DNA from: Pararge aegeria
Taxonomy: Eukaryota > Arthropoda > Insecta > Lepidoptera > Nymphalidae
Assembly: GCF_905163445.1 (NCBI RefSeq)
Contig: NC_053190.1
Coordinates: 2,172,501 to 2,236,500 of the forward strand
DNA: 64,000 nt
Direction: 5' to 3'
Shown: positions 31,898 through 42,747 of the stretch, piece by piece
How positions within the stretch are numbered: the first letter of the stretch is position 1
Layout of the letters: every line of letters begins with the position of its first letter
Program-made: the position numbers and the translations under genes
The notes under the pieces: model-generated
What the model saw: the letters and a program-made list of their open reading frames with translations, nothing else
Database searches by the model: none
What the model was told of the DNA's origin: nothing

Positions 31898-32226
31898 TTT
31901 TTTTTTTTATTTCATTGCAAGTTAGCACATGGTGGTAAGTACTGATGCAGTCTAAGATGGTAGCGGGTTTACCTCCTAGGGAGTATGGGAGCCATAACCC
32001 TCCTCGGTTTCTACGCTACATCGTACCGGAACACTAAATCGCTTAGCGGCACGTCTTTGTTGTTAAGGTGGTAAGCAGCCACGCCTGAAGCCTCCCAGAC
32101 CAGACCAGAGAAAATTCAGAAATTATTAATTCCCTAATTGCATCTGCCAGGCATTGAACCCGGGATCTTCCACTTAAATTCACAGCGCTTTGCGCCAGGG
32201 AGCTCGTCATTTGTGCTAACTCCACC
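31898..32226 (-). mobile_element. SINE family B, full-length reference copy
   Basis: Read on the minus strand from 32226: tRNA-like head with A-box-like 'TAGCACAAATGACGAGC' and B box GGGTTCAATGCCTGGC. Then 'TGGTCTGGTCTGGGAGGC', 'AAAGACGTGCCGCTAAGCG', 'TAGACTGCATCAGTACTTAC' and ending TGCAATGAAATAAAAAAAA. About 330 bp. The head marks it as pol III-derived and the A tail suggests an LINE partner with poly(A) recognition. The 61-codon minus frame at 32043 is within it. Confidence 0.85.
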
Positions 32227-32313
32227 ATCTACTGAGAATACCAAACATAGCGTGCGTGATAATTTTGGGCTCCCCTCCCTTTGGTCTAGCCGTGGACTAA
32301 TTTTTATAGGCTA

Positions 32314-32606
32314 CTAGCTGTTGCCCGCGACTTCGTCTGCGTTTGATTTTGTTTTTAAAGTATTCAGTATCGCTAAGCCTTAAATGAGTATAGTAGTATA
32401 TATATATAATATGTGACTGCCAATTAATTATAGACAAATAATTTGCAATAAAATAAAATTGCGACTATAATTAAAGATCTAAGCTGTCCTATCTCTTAAG
32501 TTGGACCAGACTGCTCACGGTGTGCACATTTAATTTAAAATCGGTTAAGTAATTTAGGAGTCCATCGCGGACAAACATCGTGACTGGAGATTTATATATA
32601 TTAAGA
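32314..32606 (-). mobile_element. Helitron-like element, family E, full-length copy 2
   Basis: On the minus strand it starts TCTTAATATATATAAATCTC and ends GGGCAACAGCTAG, again between A and T. It aligns along its whole length with 244-532. It differs by short indels, mostly near the (TA)n tract. Confidence 0.75.
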
Positions 32607-32611
32607 TTGAA

Positions 32612-32704
32612 GAAACTCAGAACTTCGGTTTACAGATAGATACAGGTTCTCCAGCTTTTCGCGGAGTAGGTATAGCAAATTAAGCTTAATTTTCATAATA
32701 TATC
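32612..32704 (+). repeat. Family G fragment
   Basis: 'AGGTTCTCCAGCTTTTCGCG', 'CAAATTAAGCTTAATTTTC'. It starts just after the Helitron-like element. Confidence 0.6.
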
Positions 32705-33867
32705 ATGGAATTCCGCAAAGTAACGCCATGCTTCTATCCAATAATCTCAATTCCATAATATCGAATGCGTAGCTTTAGGCCATGAAATTAAATTTCAAAT
32801 CGTTTTTTTTTCAACATTCTGAGTTTGATATAATGTAAACATAGCCCCGCCCAACTTTGGCGTACGGCTGAAAAGTTGGGAGAGGGAAATTTGATCAGAC
32901 CATGATCAAAGTACAGGATATTCTGTTGAAAACATTTTTAGTTTCATGCCTGAAGATAATTTAGTTACGGAGTAATAACTTTATTAATGCGGTATATCCT
33001 TTGGCGATGTGCTACAATTTACGTGCAGTATTAAAACGCTTTAATATAATTACAGTGTAAATGCTTTTAGTATTTTTGACGTCAAAAAAAAACAATAACT
33101 TGAAATTGAAAACTATCAATCAATTAAATCTTTATTGAGGAAAATATGGTGCGGTTCTGAAAATATGTTAATTTTTTTTAAATTATATAATCATAAAAAA
33201 CACGGTATAAATTTAAGAGGCTATAATAATAAACCTTATGTTATGTGAATATTGTAATCATATCATAACTTCTTTACTATATTGATTGATTTATTTTTAT
33301 AGATATTATGCTAAATGGTTTTTAGTTGCGTAAATAGTTTTGTTATCGAGAAAAAAACTTCGACTTAATGGAAGCGACTACTTATCAGTTTGATTTCATA
33401 TTTTCATAACAATTAAATGCTTTTATTTTAACGAACTTTAGATATATTTTGAGCCAAATCACATGCAGATAAAGCAGTTCTAAGGCTAATTAAATCGAGC
33501 TCAGTCCCCACAGAAGCAAATAAAATAGGTATATTTATTTTCAAAGAAATAGGTATATCGAATCCAAATATACCGTTTACTCCGTGTTAACAGTTGTATC
33601 TTGGCATATTTACCGATGAATACAGCCGGAATAAAAATACAGTTGTCGAACTAGAGTCATTACGCCGGAAACCGGTAACACGTGTGCATGACACCCGACA
33701 CACCGCGCTACCGACCCGACACACATCCCAACTGACGTTATTATATTATAGCGACTTAGATTTCCTCGTAAATTTGTAGAGATGTTTCACAATTTACTTG
33801 AAGGTTGTTATTATAAAAATGTGTTCATATTGGTGCTTGTACCAATGCTAGCATTAAAGTTTTTTTA
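32705..33867. other. Unassigned AT-rich DNA
   Basis: No gene or repeat recognised. The frame at 33594-33779 (61 codons) has no family resemblance. Confidence 0.35.
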
Positions 33868-33995
33868 ACGACCCCTCTGGCACGATGTTGATCGCTGTGG
33901 TTAAGAGGGACCTGGGTTCGAACTGAAGCAAGAGCAATTCGGAAATTTATATGCCAAGCGATTCAGCTTTCCAGTACGAAGCCGCGTCGTTTTTG
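33868..33995 (+). mobile_element. SINE family B head and partial body
   Basis: Head TCTGGCACGATGTTGATCG, B box 'CCTGGGTTCGAACTGAAGC', then 'CCAAGCGATTCAGCTTTCC' and ACGAAGCCGCGTCG. The middle is deleted. Confidence 0.55.
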
Positions 33996-34007
33996 AACGC
34001 TAAATTA

Positions 34008-34214
34008 TTGAGATGGTTATAACAAAAAAAATAAGCCACCTAAGTTTGTCGTGGACTCTTTTCATCTCAGTTTAGTCCAGGGCAAGTTTGGAACCCTACT
34101 AGCTTGAGGTTTAAGTTAATGAACGTAGTATATAATGAGTAAAGGAATATCATGTAAGAACGCTTCATTAGTGCCTGTGATAGGCCTACATGAATAAATT
34201 TGTGAATATGAAAA
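34008..34214 (+). mobile_element. Family C element
   Basis: 'TGAGATGGTTATAACAAAAA', 'TAGTCCAGGGCAAGTTTGG', 'AACGCTTCATTAGTGCCTG', 'AGGCCTACATGAATAAATTT'. The minus 73-codon frame at 34067 is antisense. Confidence 0.75.
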
Positions 34215-34599
34215 CGTCGCATAGCGCGACAGGTAAACATAATAAAGATGTCTAAAATAGATAGATAAAGACGCTGTAAGATATCCATGTATCGAGTTCG
34301 TGGAACTTACAACATTCCAAGCGCGTAAAGCATGTCGCGCGTTACTTAATTAAATTCTATTATACTCCAGCAAAGATAAATAACTCCCACCCGCTATAGC
34401 CCGAGAGCTGGCGGAAAGTTTTACGTATGTACTGGATTTTCTCTTGTATGTTGTATCAGTGCAATATCTCTTGTCAAACTTGAAGACATAGTAATTTTTT
34501 TTGGGGTAGGGCATATGTTTTATGACTGACTGTCTATGCGATATAAACCCTTTTTGGGAGATTTTTTTATTAATTGCATCTATTGAATTTTCTCCTACG
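34215..34599. other. Unassigned DNA
   Basis: No gene or repeat recognised. Confidence 0.3.
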
Positions 34600-34735
34600 C
34601 CTTTGCCTGGAAGAGCTATATAGCGATAAAACCGCCAAATTGTTCTACATTTAATGCTTTATACTTACTTTTTATATTTTTGTAAATTTTTTGTGTGTGG
34701 TGTAAACAAAAGTTTAGTCATGCATTGATTTATTA
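34600..34735 (+). mobile_element. LINE 3' end, family K
   Basis: 'CCTTTGCCTGGAAGAGCTAT', 'TATAGCGATAAAACCGCC', then 'TTTTGTGTGTGGTGTAAAC' as in the 3' UTR of the full-length LINE. The tail is ATTG-like and weak. Confidence 0.7.
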
Positions 34736-35487
34736 TTTATTCACAAATATCGGACCATTTCGAATGCGCTCCTCCTTTTGTTGCTATATCTGCTGTGGTA
34801 ATTTGGGAAAAATAAATTTTCTTTTTAAATTCTTGATGCTATTCTGGTTTAGGGTACGTCTTCCAGCTTAGAGCACCTGTTTCTTTTACAGGGCTTCATT
34901 GCTACAACTGTGTGGCGATTAACATTATGTGCTTGCATATACGCTTGAGTAGGTACTGAATATAAGTTCAAAGCTTTCTGCCCCGTTTCCTACTTTATAA
35001 TTATGAAGTACACTTTTAAACTTTTCCACTCGCTCTTTGACTATAAGACGCCGCGACGGCAGAACCTGAAATTTAGAAAGAATTGCTTCATTCTTTTGTT
35101 GAGCGTCGACTTTACAGCCTTTTAAGAGCCAGTCTGAGGCGTTTAAACTGAATTTTCTCTTCAATTATAGTGGAATACGTCGTTTTCTTCGCCTGTTTGA
35201 TATTAGATATTTGTGTTGTTGATGCCTGCTCCGCTAGCTTTCTTCAAAGTACAAAAGTCTTATGGAAAGAAAATTCTTTAGTTGGACATTGCATTTTTTA
35301 ATGCAGCCTCTAAACTAGGAGAGCCCGTGAAATAAGGGTCAGTGCTTTGTGAACATTATTATTTAATTCACAGCGAGACAAAAATTTCTGCTATTACTTG
35401 TGTCTCTTTAATACTGAAGGTCATATAAATCCCTTTGCTGGCAGTGCAAACTAAGTTGAACGACAATATTCTCACTTCAATTCTTAA
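34736..35487. other. Unassigned; unrecognised minus frame
   Basis: The minus frame 34925-35164 (79 codons, Lys-rich, beginning MKRKFSLNASDWLL) reads like protein but matches no family I know. Flanking frames are closed. Confidence 0.3.
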
Positions 35488-35672
35488 AACTGGGCTCTTC
35501 TTAGATCAGGGCGCGTTTGGAACCCTCGTGGCTTTAGGTTTAAGTTGGTGAACGAAGTTGTCACCATCCCCTTACAATTATGTCAATATGTATGTATGAA
35601 CGCTTCATAAATGCCTGCGATAGGCCTACATGAATAAAGAAATTTTGAATTTGAATTTTTGAAAAAAAATTC
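35488..35672 (+). mobile_element. Family C element
   Basis: 'TAGATCAGGGCGCGTTTGGA', 'AACCCTCGTGGCTTTAGG', 'GAACGCTTCATAAATGCC', tail GAATTTGAATTTTTGAA. Confidence 0.8.
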
Positions 35673-35679
35673 ATCATCA

Positions 35680-36410
35680 TCTTCAATTCTACAGATTGAC
35701 GTCCACTGCTGGGCCTAGGTCTTTTGTAGAGATGTCGTCTGTCCATCTCATTGGAAGCAAAACTACGCTGCGTTTATCGGTGCAGGTTGCCAATCCAGCA
35801 GCTTAGGTTAACAACATTAATTGGTTCTCCGTGTGTGTGTGTGTGTATGTGTCCCGCCCATTGCCACTTCAGCTTCGAAACTCGCTTATTTACATCGGTA
35901 GTTTAGTTCGTCTACGGATATCCTCATATCTTTAGTACATACTTTTAAATAAACAAAATAAATAAATATACTACGACAATACACACATCGCCATCTAGCC
36001 CCAAAGAAAGCGTAGCTTGTGTTATGGGTACTAAGATAGCTGATGAATATTTTTTTTTATGAATATAATACTCATAAATACTTACAATATACAGATAAAC
36101 ACCCAGACACTGAAAAACATTCATGTTCATCACACAAACATTTTCCAGTTGTGGGAATTGAACCCACGACCTTGGACTCAGAAAGCAGGGTCGCTGCCCA
36201 CTGCGCCACTCGGCCGTCAAATCTGATTTGAGCACGTAGAGATACTTCTAGCATTGCGCTCTCCATCGCCCGCTGAGTGACATTGAACCTTCTTACGAGG
36301 CCCATAATAACCGACCACGTTACAGATCCGTAAGTCATCACCGGCAACGCGCACTGTTCAAACACTAGTATGTAAGTGGGAGGTCTTAGAACATATCCTT
36401 CTATGATCAC
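35680..36410 (-). pseudogene. RTE-type LINE C-terminal remnant, split by SINE D
   Basis: Two parts on the minus strand: 36410-36220 reads 'ALPVMTYGSVTWSV', then a RRFNVTQRAMESAMLEVSLR phrase. 35945-35680 reads the downstream part ('CCGCCCATTGCCACTTCAGC' in the plus strand) ending near 'GACGTCCACTGCTGGGCC'. This is the end of the reverse transcriptase region plus the C-terminal domain of RTE LINEs. A family D SINE occupies 35946-36219. A (GT)n run lies at 35830-35846. Confidence 0.7.
35946..36219 (-). mobile_element. SINE family D copy inside an RTE remnant
   Basis: AAATAAATATACTACGAC tail complement, 'CATCTAGCCCCAAAGAAAGC', 'CAGACACTGAAAAACATTC', B-box complement 'GGGAATTGAACCCACG', head complement 'CCCACTGCGCCACTCGGCCG'. 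The best-preserved D copy. Confidence 0.9.
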
Positions 36411-36594
36411 TATATTAAAATTAGTGTATCCCTTTAACTATGCTCTTTGAGGAAAGGGAAAGCCGTAATTTTAGGCTAGTCAACTATAAACCCTACCACG
36501 TATGAAGATCTACAAAAGAAAGGTTTGTGTGTGTTAATGCATGCATATGATTGCATACTGATCTAAATAGTCTGAATAAACAGAATAAACACTC

Positions 36595-36740
36595 TGGGTT
36601 GGCAGTGGACTAACCTGTTAGGGGTACAATAGTGACGAGCGAAGCCTCGCAACCGGCCCCTGCCAGAAAATCAAAAACGGGACCTTCCACTTCTTAACCC
36701 TCACCACAACACCTGTTAGACAACGGAGAGTTTGGTATAT
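36595..36740 (-). mobile_element. Degenerate SINE family B copy
   Basis: 'ACTAACCTGTTAGGGGTAC' matches the B body in reverse. 'CGGGACCTTCCACTTCTTAA' resembles the head. Low conservation. Confidence 0.35.
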
Positions 36741-36880
36741 AATTGCATGCATTTTATTGTATAAATATTGGATCTGAACTTGGTGTCAGAGTTGCTATAA
36801 ATAAATAATAATTATAATAAATTTATTACGATAAACGTTGTTATAAATAAATTAATTAATAAATATTTATAATAAGTAAT

Positions 36881-37084
36881 ATAATACGAACATCTAGCCC
36901 AAAGTAAGTTATAGGTACCACTATAACTTTTAAATATTGTTTTTATTAACTATATACATAAATACTTATAATATACAGACAACCAGACACTGAAAAACAT
37001 TCATGTTCATCACACAAACATTTTTCCAGTTGTGGGAATTGAACCCAAAGCTTTGGACAAAGAAAGCACTGGCCATTTGGCAAT
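36881..37084 (-). mobile_element. SINE family D copy, decayed
   Basis: 'GACACTGAAAAACATTCATG', 'CCAGTTGTGGGAATTGAACC'. Head shortened to 'CACTGGCCATTTGGC'. Confidence 0.8.
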
Positions 37085-37546
37085 CAAATACTAAAACATA
37101 AAAATCAAAAGGGTGTATTGCGAAATTGAATCGGTCACAAAATAGCAGATGTTTTGGCGCGAGCTTTCAGGCGTGTCCGGCCAATTTCACTGAGAGCCAC
37201 TTGAAAGCCGAGGTACTGAGGTAGTGGGAATGACGGCCACCTAAGCACCACGAAATTTATCGACCATACGTGCCCCGCAAATGCTTAAATAAAAACAGAA
37301 AACGTGAAGTGTCAAAGTCCATTTGGTTGAGTGTTGAGAGTGCTACATTTGTTTATACGGCGAAATAAAAATGTACCACGGCCATTTCAGGCACTGATAT
37401 ATCTTTTTCTATACGCTCCACGTACACACACTTTTCTTAAAAACTGCGAAATAACTCGAGAAACAATAAATAACTAGAGTAGTATATTTATTTATTACTT
37501 TATTTTTGGCATAAAGTTAGTCAAAAAGAGAGTGAGTAAAATAAAT
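37085..37546. other. Unassigned DNA
   Basis: GC-richer at 37150-37280, no recognised gene or repeat. Confidence 0.3.
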
Positions 37547-37735
37547 TCTAATTCAAAAATGTTTTATTCATGTAGACCTTATTACAGGCACTTATGAAGC
37601 GTTCATACATTTAACTTAAAAGTTTACTTTTAAGTTAAATGTATGAACTAGGGTTCCAAACCCGCCCTGGTCTAATAAGAGCCCACAACAAGCCTAGCCA
37701 GGTTTATTTTTGTTATCACCATCTCACAGTCTAGT
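37547..37735 (-). mobile_element. Family C element, reverse, carrying a foldback
   Basis: 'TTATTCATGTAGACCTTATT', 'GCACTTATGAAGCGTTCATA', then foldback, then 'CTAGGGTTCCAAACCCGCCC', 'TTTGTTATCACCATCTCAC'. Confidence 0.8.
37601..37648. repeat. Perfect foldback: 22-bp arms, 4-nt loop, in family C
   Basis: Arms 37601-37622 and 37627-37648 around TTTA. The left arm begins with the normal family C phrase GTTCATACAT. The right arm is a gained inverted copy placed where other C copies have a single-copy linker. Confidence 0.95.
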
Positions 37736-37784
37736 TAATGTTGAGCTATGAAGTAAGAGCAATTCATATGTTTTTACATTTACC

Positions 37785-37864
37785 TTTTATCCCAGGAAAA
37801 CAAACGGTTTCCACGGGATTTGTAAGAAACCGATATAAACTCGGACGAAGAACGTAAGATCTAG
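37785..37864 (+). mobile_element. Helitron-like 3' end, family F, decayed
   Basis: 'CGGTTTCCACGGGATTTGTA', 'CTCGGACGAAGAACG' and terminal ATCTAG followed by T. Confidence 0.5.
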
Positions 37865-37865
37865 T

Positions 37866-38704
37866 ATTAATATAATTAGGTTACCTGTAATATTTATCTA
37901 TTTTCAAACAAAATGAATGTTCTAACAAGGCGACTCAAAGGTTTTCTGCACTTTCTAAGACTATATGCTGATATTACCAATTTATGTCCGTTTCTGGTAA
38001 GTCGATAGTTTACCTATATTTATAAAGTATGCACTTTTTTTATAAAGACTTATGTTTTTTATACAAAGATTATATTGTACTTTGAATTTCTCACGGAGGG
38101 ATCGCGTTAAGGTGATCATCGGGCAGCACTTTTCTGTAATACAAATAGTATTTATATCAGCTGATTTGTCCCATAGTAAGATCCCGTAGGATATTACTTT
38201 ATGAAAGTACGCAAAATAGACAAGCCCAGCAGCGTCTGAAACTGTCTTATTTTTGCTGCATAGCCAGTTGAGCTGAGTTTACCGGCTAGTGTCCCAATAT
38301 GAGCATCCACTGAAGGTTACAACCCAAGGTCACTCGTAGAAAAACTGTTATAATTATTAATAAAAAAAAAAAGTTCGGACAGTTTGTATTTGCATTGCAA
38401 TTTCGCAGGCACGCAACAAAGCTGGATTGTAGTTTTCTACCTGTTTTACGTATGCCGAGATAAGTGGCTTCTCAAAATTGTCTCTCAAACGGTAATGGGC
38501 GACAGACGAACAATCCTCCAAAGGTACTTAGCGAATAGTTTCGCGAACGAGTCAAAGGAGCCGGGGTGGCGTCAACGCTTGCTTTAAAATATGTGGCGTA
38601 TGGGACGAGAGGCAGCGGGTCTGATAGTAGTCAATGTCTGATGAAATGAAATGCAATACGTGCAATCCTTGCTACTTATGACTTTCGCATTTATAATATT
38701 GATA
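37866..38704. other. Unassigned DNA
   Basis: The frame at 38384-38587 (67 codons) is not recognised. 'ACTTTCGCATTTATAATATT' at about 38681 is a reverse family F left end. Confidence 0.35.
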
Positions 38705-38840
38705 AACGACTAAGATACCAGGAGGTATCTTTGCATCGTTCGAGTCCATGTAGGACTGAGGTGCATTGATATTGCAGTCGTATTCATATCAAAATACCCA
38801 CCAACTCAATGTAATGAACATTGGTTGTTAATGAAATATA
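38705..38840 (+). repeat. Family O repeat copy 1
   Basis: 'GGTATCTTTGCATCGTTCGA' plus GTCC (B-box-like), then 'GCAGTCGTATTCATATCAAA' and ACATTGGTTGTTAA. Copy 2 lies at 43035-43165. Confidence 0.6.
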
Positions 38841-38859
38841 ATTTTACTTGTTTCTTGAA

Positions 38860-38889
38860 AATAGTTGATTGATGATAGAATCAACTATT
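38860..38889. repeat. Perfect inverted repeat: 11-bp arms, 8-nt loop
   Basis: AATAGTTGATT and its exact complement around GATGATAG. Confidence 0.9.
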
Positions 38890-39064
38890 AAGTAAAATAT
38901 CTGGCAAATAATGAATTGTATAGTTATCAAAAGTTTTACCCACTTTATAAATTTACTGTAACAATATAATATAATTGTATTTATTTGTTTGCTTGTGTTT
39001 CCTTCACGCTCTAACTGTGCAACCAATGAACTTCATTTTTAGTTCAGTCTTAAATGAAAAGACG

Positions 39065-39149
39065 GAGAGTGACATAGGCTAATTTCCATTCCAGGATAAC
39101 AAACGGTTCGGTGTAAAAAATCCTTAATAAACGCGAACGAAGAAGGCCG
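39065..39149 (+). mobile_element. Helitron-like fragment, family F, ending in an imperfect hairpin
   Basis: 'CCAGGATAACAAACGGTTC', 'AATAAACGCGAACGAAG', then GAAGGCCG, whose complement CGGCCTTCTTC follows at about 39158, leading into (CTT)n. The CTAGT end is absent. Confidence 0.45.
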
Positions 39150-39605
39150 GCAAAAAGTCGGCCTTCTTCTTCGTCTTCTTCTTCTTAATAGGTTACGGAT
39201 TGATGTATGAAGATTAATAATATATATATATATATATAATAAATGAGTCTCACTGCTTGATATAGGTCACCTCTTATATAGAAAAGGGGGTTTTAAAGTA
39301 TAGATCTATCATGCTGCCCCAATGCGGGCTAGAGGGCTTTAACGATTTGTCATTATGCCGATTCAGTGATTATAACCGAAATGGACAGCTTAACACATTT
39401 TTTGTGGCATAGTGGTTATGACGCGATTTTTTTTTACACAAAAATCTGAGCATTTCCTAGCAGGAAAACCTTATAATTATTACCGGTTTCGAAGAAACTA
39501 CTAGACGGATTTACATGATATTTTATGATAGTTAAGTTTAAATTTCTACACTCCCCGTAATACAGGAGAATATGTTTTGTGTTATTTAAATTTTCTTCAA
39601 TCGTT
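39150..39605. other. Unassigned; (CTT)n and (AT)n microsatellites
   Basis: (CTT)n at about 39165-39186 and (AT)n at about 39219-39238. The rest is AT-rich and not recognised. Confidence 0.4.
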
Positions 39606-39680
39606 ATACTCCACACCAAACACATCTTCGGCAATGTACTCTCTACGTACGTTTCGATTTTACAATGAATAATTGTTAAG
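39606..39680 (-). repeat. Family G fragment, reverse
   Basis: 'CACACCAAACACATCTTCGG' plus CAATGTAC, and 'TTTACAATGAATAATTGTT'. Confidence 0.55.
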
Positions 39681-40430
39681 TGAAAAATGTTAGTCATAAT
39701 CAAATTTGGTAATATATAATATTCCGACCTACATATTTGGTGTTACATTCAGAACATTAGAGATTAGACAATAAACAGAGATCAGGTGTATCAAAAATTC
39801 CATTTAATTTAATAATTATCAATAAACGTATAAAAAGTCTCCTTTTATTCGCTCTATACGCCAGTCTCTAGTCTCTTGCGGGGGATAAAGTTTGACAGCT
39901 AAACCGTCTCAAAACTGGCAAAACTCGACATCTCGACGTGGAACGACATTCCTGTACAATTTCACGACTGCAAGTTTTATTGAGGCAAAAGGAAATGACG
40001 CGAGTTATGGCGGGCGATAGACGAGGCTTTTTATTTTCATCCGGCTTTGTGTATCGTAAGGCTTCGATCAATCTGTCTAGATACTAGTATTTCACGTGGT
40101 ATGTGAATTGTATATTTCTATTTCTTGCTCTAAAGTACTCCACGTGATTTCACCTACGGTATTATTAGTTGAGTGCGTACTTGCTACTCATATACGTAAA
40201 CTCCCCGCACGTACTTCGGTGACGCCTACTAACAAACTCAACAAATTGGAATGAGTGAGCGTACGACGAGGTTAATAATCTTTTAGCAAAAACGTTGCTT
40301 ATAGTGCCTGATGTCGTAACATAGTGATAAAAATTGGAAAATATAAAAATACAATAAATATCTGAAGTGTTAAAGGTTCACAAAATCAATAATTTTAAAA
40401 ATATTTTGTTGTACGCAGTACTAATGATAA
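39681..40430. other. Unassigned DNA
   Basis: GC-richer at 39860-40070 with a 67-codon minus frame (39868-40071) that I do not recognise. Confidence 0.3.
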
Positions 40431-41060
40431 GACAGCCAAACGGTTCTCCGTTCCCTGGCCAGCAGCAGCACAACCTCTAATCTCATATACGACTGCCACA
40501 ACGCCCTGGAAACACTCGCTGCCTCTAATGACATCACCCTAAGGTGGGTCAAAGGGCATGACGGGAACCCAGGCAACGAAGCGGCGGACTCACTAGCTCG
40601 CCAAGCCACAACACTGAAGGTAGTAGGACCAGAACCGATCGTACCGATTCCGTTCAGTGAGTACAAAACATGGCTACATGAACAAACACATAGGGAGCAT
40701 TCCCTACTTTGGGCCAATGCAAAAGATTGTAAACAAACCAAAATAGCCTTCCCTAACCTAAACCAACACCTAACTAACAAACTACTCCGCCTGGATAGAA
40801 GCAAACTTAGGAAGGTGGTGGGACTCATAACAGGACATAGCTCCTTAAACAGACATCTTTCCATTATAGGTGTCACCGACAGTCCTCTTTGCAGAGCATG
40901 CATGGAGAAGAATGAAACACCTACGCACGTGATGCTGGAGTGCACGGGCGTGACAGAGCAACGCGAGATCTACCTGGGATCACCAGCCACTATCCCAGAA
41001 ATCCTCAGCAACCTGGGCGGCATGCTGGGATTCTGGAACGAGCTTGGATGGCTGGAGTAG
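40431..41060 (+). pseudogene. LINE ORF2 C-terminus: RNase H plus zinc-knuckle, open but 5'-truncated
   Basis: An uninterrupted 209-residue frame starts directly after host stops and has no own Met. RNase H signs: DSQTVLRSLAS (first catalytic-type Asp region) and WVKGHDGNPGNEAADSLARQ, the conserved H-x-G...G-N-E-x-A-D motif. A CRAC-x(8)-HVMLEC knuckle follows, then a short tail ending at the stop at 41058-41060. This is the C-terminal half of an RNase H-bearing LINE (I-superfamily style) whose front was lost on insertion. The 174-codon minus frame at 40421-40945 is its antisense shadow. The piece is GC-richer than its surroundings, suggesting a recent insertion. Confidence 0.82.
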
Positions 41061-41260
41061 CGAGCAACATTGGGAAATTTCACGTACAACAAGCGAAGCG
41101 CTTACGTGCGGAAACTGCCCAGAAGAAGAAGAAGGCTGTTCTAGAAAAAGAAACGATGAATAACTAGCCAACTTTGCAGTTCTTCATAACACAGCAAGTT
41201 GGGAAGGAGACAAAATTATGAATCTCAATATTACTAACCGCCCGGGGCGCACGAACCAAT
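41061..41260 (+). mobile_element. Putative 3' UTR of the RNase H LINE
   Basis: GC-richer sequence continues past the stop to about 41250 ('CGCCCGGGGCGCACGAACC'). It includes a purine-rich 'CCCAGAAGAAGAAGAAGGC'. No clear tail was found, so the 3' limit is uncertain. Confidence 0.4.
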
Positions 41261-41987
41261 CGAATATGTATGAGTGAAAATTCACAGCTGATAAAACTGA
41301 ACTAGTTTCACAAGTGCCGCTCTAATAACCGAATTAATTTGGCTTGATGTTATTTTTAGTACTTATATGTTTTATAAACTATGTTGAATGTATTTAATTT
41401 CACTGTGTAATAAATTTTACTTTTGATAATAATACAATGAAAATACTCGTAAACCTGCACGGTGCAATATTTAATTTTTAAATCTTTATACACTACACCA
41501 CTCAGGTCTTCCAGAATGCACTCGAAATTAATTAAGCCAAATATTAATTGAATGTAATGGAATTCTGAAAACAAGGGCGTCGATACAATATTAAAATTAT
41601 AATCTGAGGTAATATCTTCCATTCATATTCTCACATACCACTTAGGACGCCTGCGGTTTAATGGCAGTTTGCTTTCAGCCTAGATGCAGAAAGCGGTGAT
41701 GCTGGACTAGACTTATCTAAGCTAAATCTTGTAGATTCCTGACCGTCTGATCTTAATTGCTTAGGTGTTACTATCTACAGAGTACATAAATGTATTGATA
41801 TATATACCTACTTTATATTTAATTTTATTCATATAATTATCGTCTTTTACTTGAGAGACGTATTTCAATATATTTTCGACTCAATTTAACGACTCTTGAA
41901 TAATATTGATTTATTACTTTATATAAGTTTGGTTTCAAAAAGATAATAATTTGAGTGGATTTATTAAAAGTACCTTTTTGCTTATGT
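41261..41987. other. Unassigned AT-rich DNA
   Basis: The 88-codon minus frame at 41356-41622 is not recognised. Confidence 0.35.
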
Positions 41988-42232
41988 TCATCATATAAAC
42001 CAATTAGCAGCCCAGTAAAGGGCACGGGTCCCTTACCACAATAAGAAAGGTCCACCACACTGGCTCAGAGCAGATTGGTGGACTTTAAGAACGTAATGGA
42101 TAACTCTCAGGCATTCCTCACGATGGTTCCTTTACCTTTGAAGCAAGTGATATTTTAATTCCTAAAAAGCACATAACTTAGAAAAGTTGAACTCCACGAA
42201 AGGGACGTCCTACTCACTGCGCCATCACCACT
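41988..42232 (-). mobile_element. SINE family A copy, reverse
   Basis: 'GGTCCACCACACTGGCTC', 'GATAACTCTCAGGCATTCC', 'AACTTAGAAAAGTTG', then 'CACTGCGCCATCACC'. Internal deletion removes most of the B-box side. Confidence 0.8.
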
Positions 42233-42747
42233 TCCATCGGTCATCTTCATACGGTTATTATTAATATTAAATAATTAAAAAAAATATTTAGGATTCCAGT
42301 CAAATACATTATAATTTTGTGTAAACATAATACGTGCCCTTTCTGCATATCCATTATGTATACTTTAAAAACGGAGGCACATATTAATATATTCAAACTG
42401 TTCAGTTTAAGTTGTCAGGTAAATCTGTCGCATACAACCTTCCGTTTATAGCTCGAGCTATAAAAAGGGAAATTAAGTTCTAAAGCTGCCGAGGATAGCA
42501 AGCGGGATAAGTATGCAGCTCATAAAAATTATTGACATGTTTCTATAACAATATCTACTTCTTAGCTTAACTATAAAGGGAAAAGGTCCAATAAAGCTAA
42601 CTTTATTCAGACTTGCTGAGGCGTGCAATGTGAGCGAGTGATATGAAAAGTGTGCAGCGTATGTAACCAACCACAGTTTCATAACATAGCAGAAGTAGAA
42701 GAGCTTTTTGTGACAGAAAACGTCCGGGCATGTACTATGCTTATTTC
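42233..42747. other. Unassigned DNA with a 20-bp palindrome
   Basis: Holds the palindrome at 42445-42464. The 123-codon minus frame at 42473-42844 extends into the family M repeat and is not a recognisable protein. Confidence 0.35.
42445..42464. repeat. Perfect 20-bp palindrome
   Basis: TTTATAGCTCGAGCTATAAA is self-complementary with no loop. Confidence 0.95.

Noticed and set aside
31898..32226. Possible host gene on the minus strand (61-codon frame)
   Set aside because: It coincides with a full-length SINE B.
34925..35164. 79-codon Lys-rich minus frame as an exon
   Set aside because: Looks protein-like but no family match and no convincing splice sites; left unassigned.
40421..40945. 174-codon minus-strand frame, the second-longest in the window
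   Set aside because: It is antisense to an RNase H/zinc-knuckle LINE C-terminus with clear motifs on the plus strand.
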